From assembly GCA_958454405.1 (NCBI GenBank), contig CAUEBO010000048.1, positions 1 through 21,261 on the forward strand: DNA of 21,261 nt, read 5' to 3'. This document shows, piece after piece, positions 15,183 through 21,261 of this stretch. The translations under genes and the position numbers were made by a program. The notes beneath the pieces are model-generated. The model did not search any database and had not been told where the DNA came from. It saw only the letters and a list, made by a program, of their open reading frames with translations. This DNA comes from an uncultured Eggerthellaceae bacterium. Its GTDB lineage: Bacteria > Actinomycetota > Coriobacteriia > Coriobacteriales > Eggerthellaceae. Positions within the stretch are counted from its first letter, which is position 1, and the number at the start of each line of letters is the position of its first letter.

Positions 15183-15905
15183 TTACGCGTACGCCCGTGC
15201 CACGGCCGCCACGAACCGCCGCCCCTCGAGCTCGGGCGCCACATCGTCGCCGTCGGGCTCGATCGGGGACGGCTCGCCGATCTCGCAGCGTCGGAAGCCC
15301 GCCGCAAGCGCAGCGGCCTCGAAGCCCGCGAGCGAGTCCGCCGCGCCGAACGCGTTGCCCGCCGCCGCGAACGAACGGGCATCTTCATCGGGCAGCGGTT
15401 CTTCTGCGAACACGCCTGCGCAATGCAGGCATCCGCCGGGCGCCAAAACGCGCACGATCTCGCGCAAAGCCGCATCGAGGTCCCACGCCAGGTTGAGCGC
15501 GCTGTTCGCGTACACGACGTCCACCGACCCGTCTTCGACGCCCGCCCTGCGCAGGTCCTCGAAGGGAGCGACGGCGAACGACAGGCGGCCCGCCCGGGCC
15601 GCGCGCTCCCGCACCCCCGCCGCGCCCTCGGATCCGGCATCGCCGCATCCCCGCGGATCCATCATGCCCCGGCTGCGCGCATACGCGCGCGCCGCCTCGA
15701 TGCACGCCGGAGATGGATCGACGCCCCGCACGCTGCCCGCAGGCCCCACGCGCTCGGCGATCTTGCACGCCCCCTTGCCGCGCCGGCAGCCCACGTCGAG
15801 CACGCGCTTGCCAGCCAGGTCATCGGGCAGCAGCATCTCGCAGCGCCCGACATGGCGCCCCTCGCGCGGCATGGCCGCATAGTAGCGATCGCGGTCAGCA
15901 TCCAT
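15183..15905 (-). CDS. SAM-dependent class I methyltransferase (UbiE/ArsM-like fold)
   Basis: A 240-aa protein with a Rossmann methyltransferase core: motif I VLDVGCRRG (35-43; the usual GCGxG glycine is Arg), acidic motif II GVDPSP (61-66), then VDVVYANSALNLAWD (128-142) and VLAPGG (153-158). The start at 15905 has GGAAGG upstream; the open frame to 16031 only reads through the aminopeptidase remnant. A Gly/Arg-rich insert lies at about 82-107. The cysteines of arsenite methyltransferases are not evident, so the substrate is unknown. Before the island inserted, it lay directly downstream of the M18 aminopeptidase gene. Confidence 0.85.
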   Translation of the reverse strand: MDADRDRYYAAMPREGRHVGRCEMLLPDDLAGKRVLDVGCRRGKGACKIAERVGPAGSVRGVDPSPACIEAARAYARSRGMMDPRGCGDAGSEGAAGVRERAARAGRLSFAVAPFEDLRRAGVEDGSVDVVYANSALNLAWDLDAALREIVRVLAPGGCLHCAGVFAEEPLPDEDARSFAAAGNAFGAADSLAGFEAAALAAGFRRCEIGEPSPIEPDGDDVAPELEGRRFVAAVARAYA

Positions 15906-15922
15906 CGGCCGATCCTTCCCCC

Positions 15923-15950
15923 TCGCCCGCCCGAGCATGCGGGCGGGCGA
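15923..15950 (-). terminator. Stem-loop downstream of the original aminopeptidase end
   Basis: TCGCCCGCCC (15923-15932) and GGGCGGGCGA (15941-15950) form a perfect 10-bp stem between the remnant aminopeptidase stop codon (15959) and the methyltransferase start. It probably ended the ancestral aminopeptidase transcript. The island now separates it from the intact gene. Confidence 0.5.
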
Positions 15951-15957
15951 TCCGCGT

Positions 15958-16086
15958 CCTACGCGTTTTTCAAAAACGCCCCGTAGCCCTTGTACGCCTC
16001 GTAGAGGTCGGCTTTGCTCGACACCTCCCACGGGGAATGCATGGACAGCACCGCCACGCCGGAGTCGATGACAACCATGCCGTACT
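15958..16086 (-). pseudogene. Distal att copy: orphan 3' end of the M18 aminopeptidase gene
   Basis: This 129-bp segment matches 19000-19128 at 124 positions and encodes, in frame, the last ~42 residues of the aminopeptidase with its stop codon, but has no upstream gene. Three of the differences are synonymous (Lys, His, Asp codons). The other two fall in one codon and change Asp473 to Val. Identity stops abruptly at 16086. This is the pattern left when an element integrates into the 3' end of a gene and supplies a replacement end. Confidence 0.88.
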
Positions 16087-16222
16087 AACTGAGCAAAGCC
16101 ATGAAAAACAAGTTACCGCAGGTCAACCGATATCGGAACCTGCACTTTCCATGACACGTACGTCACAGGCCTTAGTATGCAACCTTGCGAATCACATTGC
16201 AACAAACAACATTAGTCCTTTG

Positions 16223-16744
16223 CTACTGCAAATGCATACCGACCCTTGTATAAACTCTCGCCAGCCTTTTCAGAACCATAAGCAAGGTGAGCACAACGTT
16301 GACCGAAAGGGCTACAGAAACTGCCGAGACGATGCGCCAGATTAGATCGAGCTCAACTAGCCCCGCCGCCTCTGAAATAATAAGTAGTGAAGACTGGATA
16401 AATCCCATAAGGATAATCCAGAGAATATTAAAAAACAATTCATCTATAAGAGCTATATCATCTTCGGTCATCAGTGAATCCATATTTTGCCGAAGTTGAA
16501 TTCGGATTTGAAAAACAAATACTGCTACAGCACCTAGCAAAGTCGCCAGAATGGACATACCCGACAATAGTCCCAATTGGCTTTTCATGGTAAAGCCAAA
16601 GAAATACGCCACTACACCCAAAAATACTGGGAGAAATAGCTGAATTGCAACATCGCGCTTCGATGTCACCTTTTCACCGTTCTTAAGCAGATACAGCGTT
16701 TTAAAGTGTTCCTTAATTATCCTATATGGAGAAAGCTTCCCCAT
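16223..16744 (-). CDS. Four-TM membrane protein of island cassette (RexB-like architecture)
   Basis: A 173-aa protein with helices at about 33-52, 60-80, 103-123 and 133-157, a basic N-terminus, and an acidic loop between helices 2 and 3 (MTEDDIALIDE). ATG at 16744 is chosen over a TTG one codon upstream because AAGGAG sits six bases before it. It starts 19 bp after the preceding gene's stop, so the two form an operon. I do not recognise a named family. A small polytopic protein beneath a soluble partner recalls lambda RexB, which depolarises the membrane after RexA senses phage. That role is a hypothesis. Confidence 0.8.
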   Translation of the reverse strand: MGKLSPYRIIKEHFKTLYLLKNGEKVTSKRDVAIQLFLPVFLGVVAYFFGFTMKSQLGLLSGMSILATLLGAVAVFVFQIRIQLRQNMDSLMTEDDIALIDELFFNILWIILMGFIQSSLLIISEAAGLVELDLIWRIVSAVSVALSVNVVLTLLMVLKRLARVYTRVGMHLQ

Positions 16745-16763
16745 CAAACGCTCCTTCGCCTAT

Positions 16764-17681
16764 TCATTCACCCAATCTGTCGAGAATAGTTCCTGCCCTC
16801 TCTATGCAGAATGTGCAGAATTGATCATCGGTTAATGCATCCCCACTTGGCTGCTCAATAATCTCCCTGATATACGGAGCCCTGAATTCTCCGTCATCCC
16901 CTAACGAGAACGTTGTTTTCTTCCCATCTTCCCCAGCAAGGGTAACGGAGGCTTTGGGGTTATCGTCGCCTACTTCCACACCAAGACGATCTGCAATTTC
17001 AAGGATGCCTTCCCACTTTTTGCCAAGTATCTTGTCCTTGATGTATTTTGCCCAAGATGATAGCTTGTCAGGAACGAAGGCGTACGAAAGCTTTCCTTCA
17101 TACCCAATCACTCCATCCTCTCGGTTCTGACCGTGTTTTCTAACTTCTAATCTCAACTCAGTTAATGTCGCGTTATTAATCCACTCGGCATCACTTGGAA
17201 CTCTGTTAATGTCAACCGTGATATTTATTGGAGAGATGGCTGTCAAATGCTTTTTGAACAAATAGATAAGATCATTGCCAGCACTGCCCCTCATCGCGTA
17301 CTCACAGAAATACAAAGCAACATCTCCGAACTCGGGTACAAATAGGCAAGCTCTTGTACTTGCGGTGGTTGGATTCTCTTCTCCGATATGGTAATCGACA
17401 ACCGAATAGTTGTCCTGTCGAAGAACATCCGACTCTTCTCCCCATCTCGCATGAGATAAATATGCAAGGGTGGTGTTTCTGTCAACTTCCAATACACCAG
17501 TGCACTCAATCATGCTTCTGCGGGTTTCGTTTTTAGTACCCATGTATTTGCATTCTTGATCGCAAAAAGCAACGAAATAGTCCTTAACGGATAAACCGCC
17601 GATATCATTTGGAGGTATAACTTCCTCTGGCTTTCTCCGCTTATGAATGCGAATACTATGCACAGTCAACGACCTTGTCAT
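16764..17681 (-). CDS. Soluble sensor-like protein of island cassette (possible RexA-like)
   Basis: A 305-aa soluble protein with no signal peptide and no membrane helix. GGAGGT lies four bases before the ATG at 17681. Visible blocks are TRACLFVPEFGDVALYFCEY (109-128), a strand-rich middle (ISPINITVDINRV, 149-161, then TLTELRLEVRKHG), and a C-terminal domain with SVTLAGEDGKKTTFSLGDDG (245-264) and FRAP. From memory, lambda RexA (about 279 aa) has a comparable order of blocks, including a late xxxDxxG...G.L.AP segment, but I could not align them. First gene of the two-gene cassette, with composition unlike the host. Best guess: phage-sensing partner of an abortive-infection pair. It could instead be an unrelated family. 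Confidence 0.8.
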   Translation of the reverse strand: MTRSLTVHSIRIHKRRKPEEVIPPNDIGGLSVKDYFVAFCDQECKYMGTKNETRRSMIECTGVLEVDRNTTLAYLSHARWGEESDVLRQDNYSVVDYHIGEENPTTASTRACLFVPEFGDVALYFCEYAMRGSAGNDLIYLFKKHLTAISPINITVDINRVPSDAEWINNATLTELRLEVRKHGQNREDGVIGYEGKLSYAFVPDKLSSWAKYIKDKILGKKWEGILEIADRLGVEVGDDNPKASVTLAGEDGKKTTFSLGDDGEFRAPYIREIIEQPSGDALTDDQFCTFCIERAGTILDRLGE

Positions 17682-18147
17682 ATGACCTCCAGAATGCCGA
17701 ACACATTAGCCGATAAAATACATTATATCTCTCCTTATACTATGGTAGATCTGTTTTGGATTCAGGAATCAAACCTGAACCCGACAAAACAATACAAAAC
17801 CGTCTATCGTCTCCAGAAGCGGTATCTACCGCTTAAATAATTCGAAATATACTTTACGATCTCCGCATTAAACGAGCCTTATAATCCTGTGTCGCATAAT
17901 ATATACAAACATTTGTTCTATACAGATTACTACGATCAGATACGAGATTCAACAAATTAAAGCGAAAATAGTCGCCATGTTCGTTGATTTAATATGAGAG
18001 GAGTTCTATCGATCGTTTTAATACCACAATAATCATACCGTCGCCCAATACGACGGACAGGTCTGTTTCGCTGCCGGGAAGGGTCGACGATGCTCTATAT
18101 CGTGAAATCGTCTATTCCCTCGATTGCTTCTAGCCTACAGCGTCACT
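17682..18147. other. AT-rich gene-free stretch inside the island with hairpins
   Basis: No credible gene on either strand. It holds three inverted repeats. The first is GTTTTG (17753-17758) with CAAAAC (17785-17790), enclosing TTCAGG (17761-17766) with CCTGAA (17774-17779). The second is AAGCGGTA (17817-17824) with TACCGCTT (17827-17834). The third is CCGTCG (18038-18043) with CGACGG (18051-18056). They could include the cassette's promoter region, an integrase transcript end or a small RNA; none is assignable. Confidence 0.5.
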
Positions 18148-18928
18148 TTACAAGCTTATTAGTACGGAGCTTTGCCTTGCCATTTCAACGATATCTGCGT
18201 CCCCAAGACTGCGCAGATACGCCGCTGTTATAGACACCGATTCATGCCTTAGCAAACGAGAGCGAATATGCATCCATTTTGTTTTAATTGCTGCTGGGCG
18301 TAGAAATGGCGGCATGCGTGAGGGCTGCAACGTGCGTCGGCAATACTTTCACTTCTCTTGTTCAATATATGCTGCATGCCACCATGGGTGAGTCGTTTTC
18401 CCGTAAACAAAAGGAAGTAGAAAGGCTCGTACCGCCTCGAACTGAAATAGCTTTCCCTTGCCCTACCAAATCGGAGCATAGCTTTTTTTGAGTATGGGGG
18501 TTATGGGAACAGCTCTATGCTTTCCGCCTTTTGCATTGGCGATAGCAATGCAGTTCTCCTGGATATCCGAAGGTCTAATAGCGCATAGCTCATTGCTGCG
18601 AATGCCGGTTTCAAAAAGCATCGTTACGATCGCCGCATCCCTGACATCCGCGAAGCGTCGACTCTTGCAGTTGTCCAGCATCTTCCGAACGTCTTTGGGA
18701 GTGTAGATTGGTGTGCATGGTCTTTCTTCCTTAACCCATCCTACTCCACCGCACGATACGTCAAAACCTTCTCCGTATTCCTCTTAGCTAGCTCATGAAT
18801 GCATATTTCGTCTTCGCAAAAGCGTTCGAAACATCTGATTTATCCCAGTAGGTCGCAACCGTTCTTTCCGCATACTTGCGTATCTCAATTTCCAAAACGT
18901 AGTCTTTCACTACTTCATTGATCTTCAC
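18148..18928 (-). pseudogene. Decayed tyrosine recombinase (phage-type integrase)
   Basis: The pieces read in order on the minus strand. From a GTG at 18928 (AGAGAGG upstream), an N-terminal core-binding start KINEVVKDYVLEIEIRKYAE stops at 18788. A shifted frame then carries GWVKEERP, and TGIRSNEL (catalytic Arg) followed by AKGGKHRAVPI (Lys). A frameshift at a seven-T run (18483-18489) leads to SPHACRHFY (HxxR). A last shift near 18260 gives LLRHESVSITAAYL (His and the Tyr nucleophile). All catalytic residues survive, but in three frames, and part of the N-terminal domain is deleted. It lies beside the right-hand att repeat, as expected for an integrase. Confidence 0.88.
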
Positions 18929-18999
18929 CGTGATCGCCTCTCTTTGTCCTCCGATCAGCGACCACGGTATTTCACAGCTTTTGCACTCTACGAATCGCG

Positions 19000-19128
19000 C
19001 CTACGCGTTCTTCAAAAACGCCCCGTAGCCCTTGTACGCCTCGTAGAGGTCGGCTTTGCTCGACACCTCCCACGGGGAGTGCATGGACAGCACCGCCACG
19101 CCGGAATCGATGACGTCCATGCCGTACT
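19000..19128. repeat. Proximal att copy within the intact aminopeptidase 3' end
   Basis: Right-hand member of the 129-bp direct repeat; the longest identical block shared with the left copy is 68 bp (19011-19078 against 15969-16036). The crossover presumably lies within it. The copy restores the full C-terminus of the aminopeptidase. Confidence 0.85.
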
Positions 19129-20533
19129 TCGCGGGGATGTAGGCGATGGTCCCGCCGCCGCCGGCGTCCACGCGGCCCAGCTCGGCCGTCTGGAACGTCA
19201 CGCCCGCCTCGTCCATGATCCGCCGGATGCGCGCCATGTACTCGGCGCTCGCGTCGTTGCTGCCGCTTTTGCCGCGGCTGCCCGTGTACTTGTTGAACAC
19301 CAGGCCGCGCCCCAGATAGGCGGAGTTCTTCGCCTCGAACACGCTGGCGTACGCGGGATCGAACCCGGCGGACACGTCGGAGGACAGCATGCTCGACGCC
19401 GCCAGGGCGCGGCGCAGGGGAAGCGAGCCGCCGGCGCCCGCCAGCTCCATGATCTCGGCGACGGTGTTCTCGAAGAACTGCGACGCCATGCCGGTGGCGC
19501 CCACACTGCCTATCTCCTCCTTGTCCACCAGCACGGTGAGCGCCGTCTTGCGCGGGGCCTTCTTGCCCAGCGCCAGCTGCGCCATGAGCGACGTGTAGGC
19601 GCACACGCGGTCGTCCTGGCCGTAGCCGATCACCATGCTGCGGTCGAAGCCCAGCTCGCGCGCACGGCCGGCCGGCACGACCTCGATCTCGGCCGAGAGG
19701 AAGTCGTCCTCGGCGATGTCGTACTTCTCCGCAAGCAGCTTGAGCGCATAGGCCTTGACGGGGTCCTTCTCTTCTTCTTTGCCAGCAGGAGCCTGGACGT
19801 CCTCGGTCGCCGCCGCATTGACCGCAGGTTCACCGGAGGATTCGTCGGTGCCCACCAAGCGAGTTCCGCCGCGAAGCGAGGACTGTTCGAGCGACTGGGC
19901 ATCGTCGAATCCTCCGCCCCCGAAGGTTAAGGGGCGGTTGCCCACGAGCACGTCCAGGTCCTCGCCCTCCACCACCTCACTGGCCTTCTTGCCCATCTGC
20001 TTGCCGGCAAGGTGGATGAGCAGGTCGGTGACGCAGAACACGGGATCGGCCGGGTCGTCTCCCACCTGCACGTCCACCACGGAGCCGTCCTTCTTCGCTA
20101 TCACGCCGTGCAGCGCCAGCGGCAGCGTGACCCACTGGTACGCCTTGATGCCGCCGTAGTAGTGCGTGTCCAGGTGCGCGAAGCCGTTCGATTCGTACAG
20201 CGGGTTCTGCTTGAGATCGAGGCGCGGGCTGTCGATGTGCGCGCCCAGGATGTTGAAGCCCTGCTCAAGCGGTTCGGTGCCGATGTGCGCGAGGATGAGC
20301 GCCTTGCCGCGGGCGAGCGCGTACACCTTCTCGCCCGGCTTGAGGGCACGGCCCTTGCGAACAGCCTCGTCAAGCGGGCGATAGCCGCTTCCCTCAGCCA
20401 GCGCAACCGCCGCTGCGGCGCATTCACGCTCGGTCTTGTTGTCGGAGATGAAGCCGATGTAGCCGGCCGCCAGCCCTTCAAGCGCCTCAAGATCGTCGGC
20501 GTCGTAGCGCTTCCATGCCGTGCCCTGTTCCAT
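19001..20533 (-). CDS. M18 family zinc aminopeptidase
   Basis: A 510-aa cytosolic metallo-aminopeptidase that removes N-terminal residues, often acidic ones in this family. Metal-site segments are GAHIDSPRLDLK (97-108, His99), DKEEIGS (337-343, Glu339/340), SSDVSAGFDP (384-393, Asp386) and SMHSPWEVSS (483-492, His485). It is longer than typical members by about 50 residues, because a low-complexity insert at about 203-257 (glycine-, serine- and glutamate-rich) sits between two conserved parts. GAAAGGACG precedes the ATG. The last ~43 codons are the right-hand att repeat of the island, so its C-terminal sequence was probably supplied by the element. Confidence 0.93.
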   Translation of the reverse strand: MEQGTAWKRYDADDLEALEGLAAGYIGFISDNKTERECAAAAVALAEGSGYRPLDEAVRKGRALKPGEKVYALARGKALILAHIGTEPLEQGFNILGAHIDSPRLDLKQNPLYESNGFAHLDTHYYGGIKAYQWVTLPLALHGVIAKKDGSVVDVQVGDDPADPVFCVTDLLIHLAGKQMGKKASEVVEGEDLDVLVGNRPLTFGGGGFDDAQSLEQSSLRGGTRLVGTDESSGEPAVNAAATEDVQAPAGKEEEKDPVKAYALKLLAEKYDIAEDDFLSAEIEVVPAGRARELGFDRSMVIGYGQDDRVCAYTSLMAQLALGKKAPRKTALTVLVDKEEIGSVGATGMASQFFENTVAEIMELAGAGGSLPLRRALAASSMLSSDVSAGFDPAYASVFEAKNSAYLGRGLVFNKYTGSRGKSGSNDASAEYMARIRRIMDEAGVTFQTAELGRVDAGGGGTIAYIPAKYGMDVIDSGVAVLSMHSPWEVSSKADLYEAYKGYGAFLKNA

Positions 20534-20586
20534 AGTCTTCGTCCTTTCAAGCTGGCCGAGCCGAAGGCCCGGGCCGACAGTATGCT

Positions 20587-20626
20587 CGCTTCGAACTATA
20601 CCGCTTCGCCCGGGCTATTCGAAGCG
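20587..20626 (-). promoter_or_regulatory. Aminopeptidase promoter with inverted repeat
   Basis: CGCTTCGAA (20587-20595) and TTCGAAGCG (20618-20626) are perfect inverted arms whose centres are 31 bp apart, about three helical turns. A minus-strand -10 box TATAGT (20600-20595) overlaps the near arm. This could be a repressor site for the aminopeptidase. No good -35 hexamer is seen. Confidence 0.4.
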
Positions 20627-20806
20627 TCCCTCCAAATACTCCCGAAACGTTGGACTCTCGAAAACGGGGCAAGGATCGAATCGCGCCGCGATGCGCGGGC
20701 TCGCGCCTTGCCAATAAGCGGGCCTTCGACGATCGCGCAGGCCCCGCCATTCGGGAATCTCCGTGGATATTCGCCGATCCAAGCGGCATTCGGGCCCGAA
20801 AACCTA

Positions 20807-20850
20807 CCATGACAACAAAACGTCAACGGCTTCATGACGCGAACCTGACG
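20807..20850 (+). promoter_or_regulatory. TGAC repeats upstream of the ABC transporter gene
   Basis: TGAC occurs at 20810, 20835 and 20846. The last two lie in an 11-bp-spaced direct repeat (TTCATGACGCG / AACCTGACGAT), the spacing used by OmpR/PhoB-type response regulators. A clear -10 cannot be picked. The remainder of the 20534-20966 gap contains a small hairpin at 20933-20947 and no gene I can support. Confidence 0.35.
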
Positions 20851-20966
20851 ATACCGGGCTTGTGATAGGTTCGTATCTCTCAAGCTCATGCGGCCTCCAG
20901 GCAACGGGCAGACCCGAGACAACGGCGAGAACGCGGCGGCACGCCGCACTTGAAAGGCGCTTATCC

Positions 20967-21261
20967 ATGCTGCAACTGCTGAATATTTGCAAGTCCTACA
21001 CCACGGCCGACTTCACGCAGGTCGCGCTCGACAACGTGTCCATCTCGTTTCGAGACAACGAGTTCGTGGCCATCTTGGGGCCGTCAGGCTCGGGCAAAAC
21101 GACGCTGCTGAACATCGTCGGCGGCCTGGACCACTACGATTCGGGCGACCTCGTCATCGACGGCATCTCTACCAAGGAGTACAAGGACCGCGACTGGGAC
21201 GCGTATCGCAACAACCGCATCGGCTTCGTGTTCCAAAGCTACAACCTCATCCCCCACCAGA
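20967..21261 (+). CDS. ABC transporter ATP-binding protein, MacB/LolD-like (partial)
   Basis: The first 98 codons of a gene that continues past the window. It starts with MLQLLNICKSYTT, then Walker A GPSGSGKTTLLN (about 43-54), and the Q-loop GFVFQSYNLIPHQ near the end. The LDNVSISF..NEFVAILGPSGSGK pattern is typical of MacB/LolD-like ATPases that work with FtsX-type permeases, exporting peptides or lipids or coupling to envelope functions. GAAAGG lies upstream of the ATG. Whether a permease is fused or separate lies outside the window. Confidence 0.9.
   Translation, partial: MLQLLNICKSYTTADFTQVALDNVSISFRDNEFVAILGPSGSGKTTLLNIVGGLDHYDSGDLVIDGISTKEYKDRDWDAYRNNRIGFVFQSYNLIPHQ

Larger units (their letters stand above)
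15958..19128. mobile_element. Small integrated island in the 3' end of the M18 aminopeptidase gene
   Basis: A ~3.04-kb unit bounded by the 129-bp direct repeat. The interior (16087-18999) is markedly richer in A+T than both flanks and carries a two-gene cassette and a degenerate tyrosine recombinase next to the right-hand repeat. The repeat, the recombinase, the base-composition shift and the re-created gene end together make site-specific integration the simplest explanation. With its integrase broken, the island is probably immobile. It has no replication or transfer genes. Confidence 0.82.

Noticed and set aside
17753..17790. tRNA fragment: on the minus strand a five-bp stem with a seven-base TTTGATT loop resembles a T-arm
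   Set aside because: The conserved C of the T-loop is T, and no acceptor, anticodon or D-arm can be paired around it.
17643..17840. 65-codon plus-strand frame at the start of the island cassette
   Set aside because: Overlaps the start of the 305-aa gene, shows no ribosome site or protein features, and runs through the hairpins.
20888..20953. 21-codon upstream open frame before the ABC ATPase gene
   Set aside because: No ribosome site and biased low-complexity residues; it could exist by chance in GC-rich DNA.

Overview
The window looks like chromosome from a high-GC anaerobe of the Eggerthellaceae (Eggerthella/Gordonibacter type). This is inferred from the gene content: a 12-TM LuxR-family regulator divergent from a Tat-lipoprotein flavin reductase, a paralogous LysR set, a PaaK-type CoA ligase and strongly GC-biased codon use. 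The assignment is not proven. One stretch, about 16.1-19.0 kb, is visibly AT-rich and foreign.

Layout. (1) 1-2.6 kb, minus strand: a phenylacetate-CoA-ligase-family enzyme, followed by a gene for a LysR effector-binding domain that lacks its DNA-binding half. The two are separated by a ~95 bp imperfect palindrome, and each gene ends in a related hairpin that starts at the stop codon. A 15/16 match to the ParB-binding parS consensus lies upstream of the ligase. (2) 2.6-7.3 kb: a membrane LuxR regulator (minus) divergent from an exported flavoprotein reductase (plus) whose fumarate-binding residues are not conserved, then a full-length LysR regulator (plus). (3) 7.4-10.6 kb, minus: a PRC-barrel-like protein with a long glutamate tract, a VanW-domain protein, and a 3-TM protein with a long Glu/Pro repeat and a helical C-terminus. 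The last two are stop-to-start coupled. (4) 10.9-13.5 kb: IMP dehydrogenase (guaB, minus) with a stem-loop leader. Upstream on the plus strand lies a two-gene XRE regulator/membrane-protein operon with twin operators on its promoter. (5) 13.5-15.9 kb, minus: a sodium:neurotransmitter-symporter-family transporter and a SAM methyltransferase.

(6) 15.96-19.13 kb: a ~3 kb integrated island. It is bounded by a 129-bp direct repeat (124/129 identical) made of the last ~43 codons of the M18 aminopeptidase gene. Inside are a two-gene cassette (305-aa soluble protein plus 173-aa four-TM protein) and a decayed tyrosine recombinase. The cassette's order and architecture resemble lambda RexA-RexB exclusion and make it the best candidate here for an undescribed defence system. 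(7) 19.0-21.26 kb: the intact M18 aminopeptidase (minus), whose 3' end is supplied by the element-side copy of the repeat, divergent from the start of an ABC-transporter ATPase that runs off the window.

All functional calls come from reading motifs and from memory of families. No database search was run.
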